A DNA stretch of 64,000 nt from Heterohyrax brucei (Eukaryota; Chordata; Mammalia; Hyracoidea; Procaviidae), in NCBI GenBank assembly GCA_028571685.1, contig CM053158.1, forward strand, positions 56,574,001 through 56,638,000, written 5' to 3'. Positions within the stretch are counted from its first letter, which is position 1. Each line of letters begins with the position of its first letter. Below the pieces are notes generated by a model. That model was not told where the DNA came from. It searched no databases and saw nothing but the letters and a program-made list of their open reading frames with translations. Below, in pieces: positions 1-10,479 of the stretch. The position numbers and the translations under genes are program-made.

Positions 1-990
1 ATTTAATTCTTATCTATTCTGGTTTATTCTGTATTCCCAGCTGTCTACTAGATAGCTCTGCTTCACTGTCCAGCCCTTAAATACCATATGCCCCAATGTA
101 GATTTTTATCTTCTCTTCCAAATGAGTTTTTCCTCCTAAATTCTCAATTTCTATCAAATCCACTACTATTATGCTGCCTTGAACTGAACTTAAAAATTTA
201 GACATGTTAGGAAATCACCAAAATCAGAATTATGGGCATTTTTAAGCCAGAGGAGAATCATGCCAAGCCAAGCCAAGTGCCGTCGAGGAGAATCATAGTC
301 TTGTTTAAATCAGGAAGTTTTAGGAGTTTTGTTTTGTTTTTCATTTATATAGTGCATCTATCTGTAGCCAAATTGTATTTATTCTTCTTTTTAAAGATTT
401 CTTTCTCACCTCTGTCCATCCCCATTTGTACTGCCCATTTCATGCAAACACATACACCTTTATCCATTACTCTATCATTTGTTCATTCCACTAATATTTA
501 GTGGGCATCATTAAATGGCAGGTGTTAAGCAAGGCACTGAAGAAATAACAGTAAAGAATTCCCAGCACTTGCCATGCAAGTTACAATAAATACTTAAGGA
601 ACTTAATTCTTATGACAAATAATGAAAATTAAATGAAATGAGATTCTACCATCAGTGAAGTATATTGTTCATTTTTGCTCTCTTGCACTTTTTCTGACTT
701 GCATGTACTTTCAATTTGATTAGGATGCCAGTATCATCTCTACTTCGACGTGGTTTAGGGGAAACATACCTTCTAACTGCATCACGGGCTTGTCACAATC
801 CATTTAAACAATTTCCACTGGTGATTTAGTTTTAAAAATGGCTTCTGAATGGCACCTTGTAGATTTCTTGGGATTCTGCCCAGCTTCTTTGGAAATCACC
901 CCAGGGAGAGAAAGGGAAGGGGCAGGTAGGACACTTCAATGGGAACATCTTCACAATAATTAGACTTGTTAACCACTTACACTACAGTGA
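1..990. other. Unique non-coding sequence, no gene seen
   Basis: No open frame here shows recognisable domains or exon structure; the 89-codon frame near 232-501 is low-complexity and runs across a repeat insertion. Around 478-570 the text weakly resembles an ancient repeat of the 'caaatatttattgag' type. The only clear element is the micro-insertion at 251-296, listed separately. Confidence 0.6.
251..296 (-). repeat. AfroSINE-tail micro-insertion with 11-bp TSD
   Basis: A 24-bp piece (262-285) reads, on the minus strand, as the very 3' tail of AfroSINE: cgacggcacttggcttggc. It is flanked on both sides by the same 11 bases, aggagaatcat (251-261 and 286-296). The perfect direct repeat argues for retroposition of an extremely 5'-truncated copy rather than decay of a longer SINE. 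Confidence 0.7.
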
Positions 991-1195
991 GGAGCCCTGG
1001 AGGTGCAGTGGTTGAGTGCTTGGCCACAGTGGTTGAGTGCTTGGCCTCTAACTGAAAGGTTGGCAATTCAATCCCACCAGCTATTCCGTGGGAGAAACAT
1101 GTGAGAATCTGCTCCTGTGAATATTCTAATCTTAGAAGCCTTATGGGGCAGTTCTATTCTGTCCTGTAGGGTTACAGCCAGTGGGTTTGGTTACA
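991..1195 (+). repeat. AfroSINE (tRNA-related SINE) with internal duplication
   Basis: It starts with the typical ggagccctgg head, has the A/B-box-like tRNA-related part, then ttatggggcagttctattctgtcctg and a cagtgggtttggtt end. The motif cagtggttgagtgcttggcc occurs twice in tandem (1006-1025 and 1027-1046), a 21-bp duplication absent from the other copies in the window. The segment between the 'tgtcctgtagggt' middle and the tail is shortened. Confidence 0.85.
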
Positions 1196-1379
1196 CTAAA
1201 GCCTGGAAAATGGAGTGCTGTGATTTGGGGTTTTTAGGTTTTAATATAGCTAAATGCCCTATTCATAACAAAGTTTTATTTTTGTCATTCCAAATTTCCC
1301 CACATAGTCACGATTTGACAAAAATGGTAATAACAAAATATCTCTTTGTGAATACTTACGATGTGCTTTTCAAAAAAAT

Positions 1380-1548
1380 ATGTGGTAAGTGCCATAATTA
1401 TGCCTGTGTATTTAGGAGGAGTTCAGATCTAGAGGAGTGAAATGACTTTGGCCACATCCATAGGATGTATGAAGTAGAGGCAAGATGCAAATCCCAGTCT
1501 GCTGAACTCCAGCCACTCCATTGCCTTTAACCACCCTGCAGTTCTGCT
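1380..1548 (-). repeat. MIR SINE remnant, minus strand
   Basis: The order 'gtgaaatgactttggccacat', 'gcaaatcccagtctgctgaac', 'ttgcctttaaccaccctgc' matches the reverse complement of MIR (tRNA-related head at the right). It is divergent, as expected for an ancient mammalian SINE. Confidence 0.65.
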
Positions 1549-2216
1549 TTCTGTCGTTTATATACCGTTTTCCTATTTTTATCACTCTATGTCATTCTGG
1601 CTCTTTTTCTTTGGTTTCTTCTTTTGAAATAGCATGTGCAACTGTCCTTTGCTTTTCAGTCACTCTTTCATTGTTTTTGTTTTAGTTAAATACTCCAAAT
1701 ATATTGTTATACCTCTCTGATCCCTTCTACCTCCATATCCATCTGTCCTACACACCTATCAAGTTAATGCATCCCCAAACCATTTTCATTTCTTAGCCGT
1801 ATTTCACAGTTCTTCTATTTCTCCCTACTCCCTACAGCAGCTTTTTAAAAAATGGTTTCCTTCAAATGTTGGTAGCTACTCTGTTTAAAAAAAGGAAGGA
1901 GAGAGGGAGGTAAAGAGGGAGTAGAGACGAGTAGAGGAGGGAAAGGTAGAGGGGAGGAAAGGGAAGGAGAGATCCTGCATTTGTGTATATTTGTGTATAT
2001 ATAAACTTTCACCCCTATCCAGCACCACAACCTTTGCTCTCATGCTCACTTCTGTCCTTTAACACACATTTCAGATCCCACTTTGTACAGACAACATCAT
2101 TAGAAGCTATGTGACATTCTCAAGGGCAGAAGTGAGAATCAATCACTCAAATAACCTTGGCTTGAACCATTGGAGAATACCGAGCAACAACCAAGAACAA
2201 ATTAGAAATGGAAAAG
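1549..2216. other. Unannotated stretch with purine-rich tract
   Basis: No gene or classifiable repeat is seen. Positions 1886-1974 form an almost pure A/G tract with irregular gga/gag/aaag units. The minus-strand frame over this tract is only the low-complexity complement. Confidence 0.55.
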
Positions 2217-2221
2217 CATAG

Positions 2222-2701
2222 TGTCTTAGTCATCTAGTGCTGCTATGACAGAAATACCATAAGTGGATGTCTTGAAAAAGAGAAATTTTATTCTGTCACA
2301 GTCTAGTAGGCTATAAGTCCAAATTCAGAGCATCAGCTCCAGTGGAAGTCTTTCCCTATTTGCTTTGTTAATTGTCCCCTGGTCTGAGAGCTTCTGAGGT
2401 GTAGAGATCCCAGGTCCTTTCCAAAGGGCATTTTCTACTCCCGGCATTGCTTCTTGGTAGTATTAGGTTCCCAACTCTCTGCTTGCTCCCCTTTCCTTCA
2501 TATCCCAAGAGATTGCCTCAAGGAACAGGACAGTCTTACACATTAAGTCCTGTTCCACAAATACAACTGCTTCCCATCTTCCCTCATTAACACCACAGAG
2601 GTGGGATTTACAATGTATAGGAATAGCATGTGAAACCAGGAATCATACCCCAGTCAAATTGCTACACATGTTTTTGGCGGGACACCATTCAATCCATGAC
2701 A
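2222..2701 (-). mobile_element. MaLR-type solo LTR, minus strand
   Basis: It begins tgtcttagtcatctagtgct and ends aatccatgaca, the reverse complement of the TG...CA ends of the forward LTRs at 13576, 19182 and 27469. The shared order includes 'gacagaaataccataagtgg', a poly(A)-signal-like ttttatt, 'gtctagtaggctataagtcc' and a terminal 'gacaccattcaatccatg'. Flanking pentamers catag / tgtag are only a weak TSD match. MLT1-like (ERVL-MaLR) is the best family guess, from structure and remembered consensus. It is non-coding. Confidence 0.75.
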
Positions 2702-2730
2702 TGTAGGAATGTACTTCATATATCCAGTCC

Positions 2731-2764
2731 CTGCAAAAAAAACAAAACAAAACAAAACAAAACA
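2731..2764 (+). repeat. (AAAAC)n microsatellite
   Basis: Short A-rich tandem repeat with an aaaac unit, possibly a decayed poly(A) tail. Confidence 0.8.
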
Positions 2765-3806
2765 CCTTTTAAACTAAAAACGAAAGCATAACCAGCCATT
2801 GAAAACCTTCAGCAGTAATTACTGTGAATAATGAAAAAACCAACAGTGTATAAGGCGTGTATAGACATGCAAAAGGAATTGTCACTCCTCCCCAGTGGTA
2901 GTTCTCTTTAAAAAAAAAATTTTAACCAAACAAAACGAGAAACCCACATAATAACTCAGCAGCATCATGAAACTGAACCAGGTTATGCTGATGAAGGTGC
3001 TAAATTATCAGTTCTGTTATAATGCAGTAATGATGGGTCAGATTTTCGAAAATATTAGAAGGTGTAAAGTTTATTTTAAAATATCTGTATTGTACACACG
3101 TTGGCACATTTCAACGTAAAAATACCTTAGCAAATTCATAGGAAAATGTAAGGTGTCAACAAAATATTAAAAAAGCTACATTTTAAAGCAGAAAACAGTC
3201 CATGAAATTTGGTCACTGAAGTGCCATCCCAGTTTTACAGTATTTACTGAACAGGGTTTCATTAGGATGCAAAGAAATATGGACAGTTCTGTTACAGTGG
3301 AAAAAAAAGCCATTATTTTAGTGCTAAGCCCTTCTCCACATTTCTTATTTTTTGAAGTTCTGAAATCTACTTGGTATTTTAGTTTCATTTTCTAAGAGAA
3401 GGGGAAAAGAGAGAAGCATCTGAGCATAAAAATATTTGAAATTCTATAAGGTAATTGTGCTTTGTCTGAAGCAATCATGGATGTTTGTTTTTATTTTGTA
3501 AGAATGAACAAACTAATTGGTTAATTAAATTAAATGAACAAAAATGAGTTAATTTAGTTCAGAATCAATGAACTAGGATGTTGCTACTGTCACCTCCACA
3601 AGTTGCCATCTAACCACTTCTAGCTCATGACAGTTCCATGTGTTGTACGGTAAAATTTCAGTCACTCCATAACATCTTCATGACTGTGACCAAGGTCACC
3701 AAGATTCCTAAGAAACCTCTGGCATCTTTGAACTGCCAATATTTCATTTAGTAGCTGAGTGCTTAATGTTGTGTGCAACGCAGAGACACATTCATTATTT
3801 TCAATA
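2765..3806. other. Unique non-coding stretch
   Basis: About 1 kb of AT-rich sequence with no recognisable repeat or exon. The minus-strand 70-codon frame at 3176-3388 has no domain I recognise and no splice context I could support. Confidence 0.5.
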
Positions 3807-3992
3807 TTTGAGTTAATTAAAACCAAAGAAACTAAGCCCAGTGCCATCAAGTTGATTCCAACTTCCTATAGGGCAGAGTAGAACTGCACCATAGAGTTTC
3901 CAAGGAGCACCTGGTGGATTTGAACAACCGACCTTTTGGTTAGCAGACGTAGTGCTTAACCATTATGCCACCAGTGTTCCTTTGAGTAATTT
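3807..3992 (-). repeat. AfroSINE, minus strand, with TSD
   Basis: The reverse-oriented SINE runs from its tail (aaaaccaaagaaactaagcc) through 'agttgattccaac', 'gagtagaactgcaccatag' and 'ttggttagcagacgtagtgc' to the head 'gccaccagtgttcc'. Flanks tttgagttaatt (3807-3818) and tttgagtaattt (3981-3992) form a near-perfect 12-bp TSD. Confidence 0.9.
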
Positions 3993-4495
3993 AGAAGCCT
4001 AAAATGTTGTATAGAGGCAGATAAGACCTTAAGAAATTCCTTGAAATCTAATCATTTAATGTCACAGAGACAACAGATTCCTATGTAACCATCCAAGTTA
4101 AAGTTGTTATTTGTTAGCATGGGAGAAAAGTAATAAAGATCATAGTACAAGCAAAGAACAAATTCAGTATTAAAGATATTTTCCTCAAAAGGGTCATGAT
4201 GTTTATCATTTAAAAAAATTAAATTTCAAATATTCATTTGAAACTGTTTGCAGAAGATGGTAGAAACACAACATAGAAGGTCAGAATTCACCTCCCCACA
4301 ATCAACTGAGGTGTGTGAGAAACTTTCATTGTGTTAAATCATTAAGACGGTGAAGTTGTTTCTGACAGCAGCTACTATTACCTATTTTGACAGCAACTGA
4401 AGCTGTAGAAGTGGCCGCATGCCAAAAGTTCCAGAAAAAATTAGAGTCACTCTCTCCACCTAAAAACACCACTTCTTTTACAGAACACTGCACCC
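3993..4495. other. Unique non-coding stretch
   Basis: AT-rich sequence with no recognisable gene or repeat. Confidence 0.5.
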
Positions 4496-4543
4496 TAGGG
4501 TTGCCATGAGTCGGATCCGACTCGACGGCACTTGGCTTGGCTG
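4496..4543 (+). repeat. Orphan AfroSINE 3' tail
   Basis: Only the last ~48 bp of AfroSINE is present: tagggttgccatgagtcgg, then ccgactcgacggcacttggc. It closely resembles the consensus, so it is probably young. No clear TSD could be read, so an extreme 5' truncation is likely but not proven. Confidence 0.75.
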
Positions 4544-5299
4544 GCATCCTTTTCTTTCTCTTACTTTTTTAAATCATATTGTTAAGGTCCCTGTTTGATT
4601 GTAATCATTTCTTTCCTGTCAAACTTACCTCACAGGCAATGTAGAAGCTTCTCTAAATGACCATAACATTTGCCCAAGTTATTCTATCATATAATTACAA
4701 TGTTAAGTACTTCAAAAACATTTGAAGCACCTCTATAATACAGAGGATTCAGAGAAAAGAAGTAACTTCACTTAAACTTTCTACTTCTACTCAATAATAA
4801 AAGAGGACAGCCTGACATGACACAGCCAAAGGATTCCACAGTCCCAACAGTAAGAGTTTTATGTACTTCAGACAACTCTCTGTCTTCCCCCACACCAATT
4901 GTTCTGCTCTAAATCTAATTATATGGGAATTTCTTGATTGAACAGTTACCACAATGTGGGGCATAGTGTCTTCAAACACACCTTTAAATAGAAACCCTAA
5001 TAAATCACCATGGTTTGGACAGAAGCCGTGTCTACAGTAGAAATTGGAATGAAGATAAATGATTCTGCAGAGGAACATTCACCTAACTAGGTTTACCCTC
5101 TGTAACAATAGCAATCCCCAAGCTGGGTCACAGAAATATAATGGAATCTCCAGGGAAGCTGGAAAGGCAAGATGTCAGCAGAGTGAAGTCAGACCCCTTC
5201 TGTTGAATAGCCTTGCCTGGGTTAATCTTACTTAATGTCAAGAATATCAAAAGCAAAATATTAACATTAGAGACATTAATAGTCAATTTTTTAGATGAA
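4544..5299. other. Unique non-coding stretch
   Basis: No gene or classifiable repeat seen. The 95-codon minus-strand frame at 4791-5078 has no recognisable domain and I do not call it a gene. Confidence 0.5.
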
Positions 5300-5476
5300 A
5301 GTGGCCTGATAGCACTTGCTTAGCTGCTAACCACAAGGTTGATGGCTTGAGCTCATTCAGGGACTCTGGGAGAAGGACTTAGTGGGCGCCCTGCTTCCAT
5401 AAAAATTATAGCTTAGAAAACCCTATGGGAAGGCTCTATTCTCTCATATGGAGTCACTCTGAATCAGAGTTGGTAA
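5300..5476 (+). repeat. AfroSINE, divergent
   Basis: Contains 'agctgctaaccacaaggttg', 'aaaattatagcttagaaaac', 'ctatgggaaggctctattct' and 'ggagtcactctgaatcagag', in AfroSINE order. This is the subtype with the longer 'aaagattacagcctagaaaa' middle. Confidence 0.8.
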
Positions 5477-5954
5477 AGAAGACCAGATCTAGAGCATGTA
5501 AGTATCAGCAAACAAAAGACAGAGGCAGGGAATTTAAGAAGTCAGAGTTAGGAAGAACAGAGGAAGTATAGAATCTAGACCCAAAATCTTGAGCAAATCA
5601 GACCAGAAAGAAAAATGCCTAAGAGGGAAAAAGGGAGAGGAAGGAAAAGACTACGGGAACGTAAGCAGAAAAACAAAAAAAAAACAACTGTGGGTTCAAG
5701 AGCTAACTCTACAATAATCAGATGACCACTGGGAAACCACTGGACTTCTCTAAACCTATTTCTTTATCAGCAATATAGGATGCAGAATTGCATCTGGTAG
5801 GAATTTATATCAGGGGAATTCATATAAAAGTATTCAACAAAGAGGGAGGAACAAATGTGTTTAGTACAAGCGGTTCTGTTAGATATTACTGGTGGTGGCT
5901 GTGTGCTCCTGACGACAGGCACTGTTGTTTCTGCATCCCATAGGTCTCTCACAA
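5477..5954. other. Mostly unique stretch with possible MIR piece
   Basis: Purine-rich sequence. At about 5690-5790 the order 'gggttcaagagctaactct', 'ggacttctctaaacc' and 'tttctttatcagcaatata' resembles the central part of MIR on the plus strand, weakly. Confidence 0.4.
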
Positions 5955-6080
5955 TGTATGTCAGACTGTAAGCCCCATGAGGTCAAGAACTTGGTCTCTC
6001 TGGTCTGGCTACATCACTAGTGTGTAGAACAATGCCTGGCATATAGTAGACCTTCCATACATATTTGTGAAAGAAGGTGT
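5955..6080 (+). repeat. L2 LINE 3' end
   Basis: 'cagactgtaagccccatgag', 'caagaacttggtctc', 'gaacaatgcctggcatatag' and 'acatatttgtgaa' follow the well-known 3' end of L2. Ancient mammalian LINE remnant. Confidence 0.8.
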
Positions 6081-6096
6081 CCTTGAATGAACTGTG

Positions 6097-6462
6097 TTCT
6101 GTCAAAACATGCATTGAAATCCTGATCCTTGTACTTCTGGACATACTTCTTTCTGAAAATAGAGTTTTCCCTTTCTTGTGTTAATGAGATCATACCGGGT
6201 AGTATGGATCCTAAATCTAATGACTTCTAATTTATAAGAAGAACAGAACAGACTACAGACTTACAGAGACAAATGGGGAGGAGGGGAAGACATACACCAA
6301 GGAGCACAAAGGATCAGCAGTGGACATCAGAAACAAGGAATCGACACAGCTGAGACTCTAACTGGGACTCTTAACCTTTAGAAATTGTGAGAAAATAAAA
6401 GTTTCTTCTTTAAAGTTTTCTATGTATGGTATTTCTATTATGACAGCCTAGAAAACTAAGAC
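6097..6462 (+). mobile_element. MLT1-like LTR, plus strand
   Basis: The order 'actgtgttctgtcaaaacat', 'gcattgaaatcctgatcctt', 'attgtgagaaaataaaagtt' (poly(A)-signal area) and 'gacagcctagaaaactaaga' follows the MLT1/MaLR LTR plan. It is more divergent than the LTRs at 13576, 19182 and 27469, so probably older. Non-coding. Confidence 0.7.
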
Positions 6463-7254
6463 AGAAAGGAGGGGAGAAAGGAGAAAGAGAAAAGAAAAAT
6501 AAAGATATGAAAGAAAATGTTATAGCATCTTGCTGCATCAAATGACTCTAATGTTCATACTACATGTCCCAAGATGAAGCCAACCAGTTTATCAGGTGCT
6601 CAGTGAAAGAAGCAACAATATGGTCTAATACCTGTCAGAAAAATAGCTGCGCTGGATTTTTTTTTTGAGAGACAGAATTCTAGACGGCAATTTTGAGTAC
6701 ACACAATTTTCTGCTACGTGTTTTAGATCCCAACCACTAAGTACGACACCACTCTACTGTAATAGTAATTTTAATAATATCTGTGTACCCTAAGTGACTG
6801 GACTTATGTAAGAACTCAATGAAATTAATATAGAACAGTATTCTGTATAATAATTTTTGTGTTATGCAAATGAAAGGTGAAAATATTTTGTATAATTATC
6901 TAACACCACCCACTAGTGTACCACATTATGAACATCATTATGTAACACAACTGCTGTAGTTTCTGTAGCTGTCTGATCAAAGGAATTTCTGCAATTGAAC
7001 TACTGGGGAGGGTGACACCAAAGAACAGAACAATTAACCCAAGAAGGAAATGTCTGCTACTCGTTCTATTAACCAACTAGCCTTGTGAAACTATTGACAT
7101 TCCCATCTTGGCTCTGTAGGGTTTGTCAATAGAGATTCTCACAAACAATTAAAAGCTGTTGCTACCATCATTAAGATTGTAAGCATGTATTCACTACTAT
7201 TTGTAAGATGTTTGATAATCTAATGACAGCTCAACTGGTCAGTCTCTGCTAGAA
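6463..7254. other. Unique non-coding stretch
   Basis: No gene or classifiable repeat recognised; short purine-rich (6470-6500) and AT-rich parts. Confidence 0.5.
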
Positions 7255-7410
7255 AAGTAGTTTAGGTTAGTGGTTGAAGGAGCCACCTGTGTCTTCAGGC
7301 AACCTAAGGCCAAGGTGGAGTTCTCCACTTGTCTTATGACTTTGGACAGGTCATTTACCCCCTCTGTGTCCTCTTCCACAACTGTAAAATAAGGTGTCTG
7401 GCACACATCT
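7255..7410 (+). repeat. MIR SINE
   Basis: 'ggttagtggttgaaggagcc' (tRNA-like head) is followed by 'cttatgactttggacaggtc' and 'acaactgtaaaataagg', the standard MIR order. Confidence 0.75.
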
Positions 7411-7516
7411 CAGACTTGATAGGTCTGGAACATTACTCCTCAGCATCCCCCCCTAACGTCCATTTTGCGGTACTGCCTCTGTAAATGACATTCCTCTCTA
7501 CCAACTTGCTTATGAT

Positions 7517-7546
7517 AGCCAAATCAAGGCAAGTGCTATCGAGTCG
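7517..7546 (-). repeat. Orphan AfroSINE tail
   Basis: Reads gatagccaaatcaaggcaag then tgctatcgagtcgg, the reverse complement of the AfroSINE terminal ~30 bp (gactcgatagcacttgcc). No SINE body is attached and no clear TSD was read. Confidence 0.6.
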
Positions 7547-7699
7547 GACAAAACTAAAATTCACCCTGGGTACTTTGTTTCCCTTTATACTTTGCCAGCA
7601 TTACCAAGTTCTGTGGGTTGTTTTTCCAAAGTACATTTCATTTCTAGCCGTTTTTCTCTCTCTATTACCATTATCCTACCTCACACCCTGTGAACATTT

Positions 7700-8270
7700 T
7701 TTTTAATTTCAGTAGCCTTCTAACTGGTTTGCTTTTCTTAGTTCTTGTCATAGTTATTACTTTGAAACCAAAAATCAGCATGTCATTGTCTTGTTCAAAT
7801 CCCTTTAATGCTTTCCTTCCATCACTGTTATATAGAACTCAAATCCTCCCACCATGAGCTGCAAAAAAAAAAAAACTTAATTATTCCAAATATTGCCTAC
7901 TTTTCTGACTTCATCTCTGCCCTTCTACCCATCACACACTACTGTCCATGTAGGCTGTTCTCCTCTGTTCCTCAAACATATCAACCATATTTCCAACTAA
8001 GGCCTTTGTCACTGTTGTTTTGAGTCTAGAATGCTCTCTGGAGCCTTATCAGCAAATCAGCTTATCTTTGTCCTTCAGGGCTCTGTCACCTCCTTACAGA
8101 AACCTTCCCTGACCACCTTCAGTAAAAGTAATCTGTTCATTAGGATCTCATTAATCAGTAGAAACTACACTCGTCTGTAATCACTTTATTTATTCAAGAA
8201 AATTTTCACCTTCTAGACAGTAATTCCCTTGAGATCAAAAGCTTAGTCATAACTCTGTCCCCGGTGTATG
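7700..8270 (+). repeat. L2 LINE, 3' part of ORF2 and 3' end
   Basis: Several hundred bases follow L2: 'cttgttcaaatccctttaat', 'ttctgacttcatctctgccc', 'actaaggcctttgtcactgt', 'ttcagggctctgtcacctcc', 'cagaaaccttccctgacc' and 'agacagtaattcccttgag'. Heavily decayed; open frames across it are chance frames. Confidence 0.75.
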
Positions 8271-9124
8271 ATGCCAACTGAATGAACAGTAGAAAAGAGA
8301 AACAGGAAACTGGCCAAATTGGACTTAGTGAAATTATTCTCAAGAATAATTTTGAAGAGACCCAGTTGTGTATATAGACAGAAAGAGATCCCAACTCCTA
8401 AGCAAAATTCCACTGCAATAACATTTGTCCAATTTAACTTACTTGGCTCACATGAGAACTCATTAAGATTCAAATATACATTTAAAAAAAATTTCTTAAG
8501 TATAAATCACTATGCAAATGCTGTATGTAAACATTTTTATTACTATCTTACTTTGCTTGCTAGTATATCCTCTTACATCTAATCTTGGTATATAAAAAAT
8601 AATATTTGCAAGAAAGTTAGAATGACTTGAAAGCTAGAACAGAAAACCCATCTTGACCTAGCTTAAAGGATAAAAGCAACTTATTAATTCATATATCTAT
8701 ATAAAAATTCTAGATAAGGTAGATTAATCAGAGGCCAGGCCATGTTTCTTTATAATTTTATTGGCTTTCCTTTCTTCTCCTTGTTGGCTTCACCCTTGAT
8801 AGTTAGAAAGTTACCACTTCTGCCATGACAATGTCCATGATCAGAAAAGGCCACCTTATTCCATGGCTTTCCCTTTTCCATAATCTCCTTCCTGTCTCCT
8901 TTCCCTAGTTATATTCTTCCCTGAACTGGTTCTTTTGACCAGAAATGGATCATTGGCTTTTGTACACCAGAGACAGGAGCCCAAGTAAACCCACCCTGGT
9001 GCTGAGATGAGCCCATTTTCCTTGAAGCACTGGTTACTAGAAGAGTGAAGTATAAGAACCTATGGGTAATTTAAACATGGAGGTGTCAGTGTTCACCAGG
9101 TAGTAAGCAAAGTGCTTTATGAAG
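8271..9124. other. Non-coding; possible ancient repeat at 8640-9060
   Basis: No gene recognised. Within 8640-9060, pieces such as 'gcaacttattaattcatata', 'ttgttggcttcacc' and 'agaaatggatcattggcttt' resemble an old mammalian interspersed repeat I recognise but cannot name safely. Confidence 0.4.
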
Positions 9125-9286
9125 ACTAAATGACTTAACCTACTGACACTGAATTGATTCTGACTCACAGCGACCCTATAGGACAGAATAGAACTGCCCC
9201 ATAGAGTTTCCAAGGAGTGCCAGGTAGATTCAAACCGCTGATCTTCTGGTTAGCAGACGTAACACTTAACCGCTACATCACTAAAT
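9125..9286 (-). repeat. AfroSINE, minus strand, with 7-bp repeat
   Basis: Reverse AfroSINE: 'gaattgattctgactcacag', 'cgaccctataggacagaata', 'gagtttccaaggagtgcc', 'tggttagcagacgtaacact'. The heptamer actaaat flanks it (9125-9131 and 9280-9286). Confidence 0.88.
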
Positions 9287-9482
9287 AAAGCACTTAGACA
9301 ATGCCTGGGATATGGGAAAATACATGATAATTTTAACTGTTCTTTTGTTCACTCTAGAACTAATAACTAATCACATTTTCCTAAATAAAGTTTTAAAGAC
9401 TGGTAAAAAGAATTAGTATCAAAATGAGAGAAGTCATAGTCATGTGCAACTTATTTTGCAGCTGTTTTTACTCAACCTGAGA

Positions 9483-9740
9483 TTGTTGTTAGTTGCTGTC
9501 AAGTTGGCCCCCAGCCATGCACACGCATTAACTGAATTTTGGGAAATAAATTGTCAGATCTTTCTTCCCAGTCAGTCTTAGTTTGGAAGCTCTACTGAAA
9601 CCTGTTGAGCATCACAGCAACAAGCAAGTCTCCATGTACAGACACGGGCTGGCTGTGCCTGAGGTACACAGGCTGGGAATTGAAAGTGAGTCTTTCCCAT
9701 GGGGATTGAGAATTCTACCTTTGAACCACCACTGTCCCCC
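9483..9740 (-). repeat. Longer tRNA-related SINE variant
   Basis: Starts at the left with the tail 'gttgttagttgctgtcaag' shared with AfroSINE/RTE, then a different body ('gtcagtcttagtttggaagc', 'gcatcacagcaacaagcaag', 'gctgtgcctgaggtacacag'). It ends in a different tRNA-like head ('gaattctacctttgaaccac'). It appears to be a second SINE class whose tRNA-like head differs but whose LINE-derived tail is related. Subfamily name uncertain. Confidence 0.65.
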
Positions 9741-10189
9741 AGCTTGAGATTACGTATTCCATCTTTGCCAAGTAGATTTTGGTCAATCAAAATGTTTTGG
9801 TCTCTATGCTGTGAAAGACATAATGAAAACATTCAAAAAGGAAGGTGAGAATTGTTGCACAACTTGAAAAGCATAATCAATGTTACTGAATTGTACATGT
9901 AGAAATTATTCAATTGGTATGTTATTTGTTGTGTATATTTTCAACAATAATAAAAAATGTACATGAGATGCTACTTCTAAAATATACCTGACATTGCCAA
10001 GCCATTAGGAAAAAGCATATAACAAATATGCCATGTCAATATGTAATAACAATGTAAGTTCAGCACTAAATTAGTGGTGGTGTGTCAACCAACACACAAT
10101 GATAATGTATGATTAATGCTAAATAAGTGGTTCCATTCATCAGTGTGCCATATCTTGAGTGCTAGAACACATAAAATAGAGTTTGAATA
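9741..10189. other. Unique non-coding stretch
   Basis: AT-rich sequence with no gene or repeat recognised. Confidence 0.45.
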
Positions 10190-10479
10190 TAGGCATACTT
10201 TGGAGATCTTGTAGGTTTGGTGCCAGATCACTGAAATAAATAAAGTTGCATGAATTTTTTGGTTTGTTAGTGCATAGAAAATTTATGTCACCTATCAAGT
10301 GTGCAATAAGGTTACATCTAAAAAAAATAATGTATGCACCTTAATTTAAAAATATATCATTGCTAAAAATGCTAATCATCACTTTAGCCTGCAGTAAGCC
10401 ATAACCTTTTTGCTGGTGGAGGGTTTTGCCTCAGTGTGGATAGCTGCTTACCGATCAGGGTGATGGTGGCTGGAAGCCA

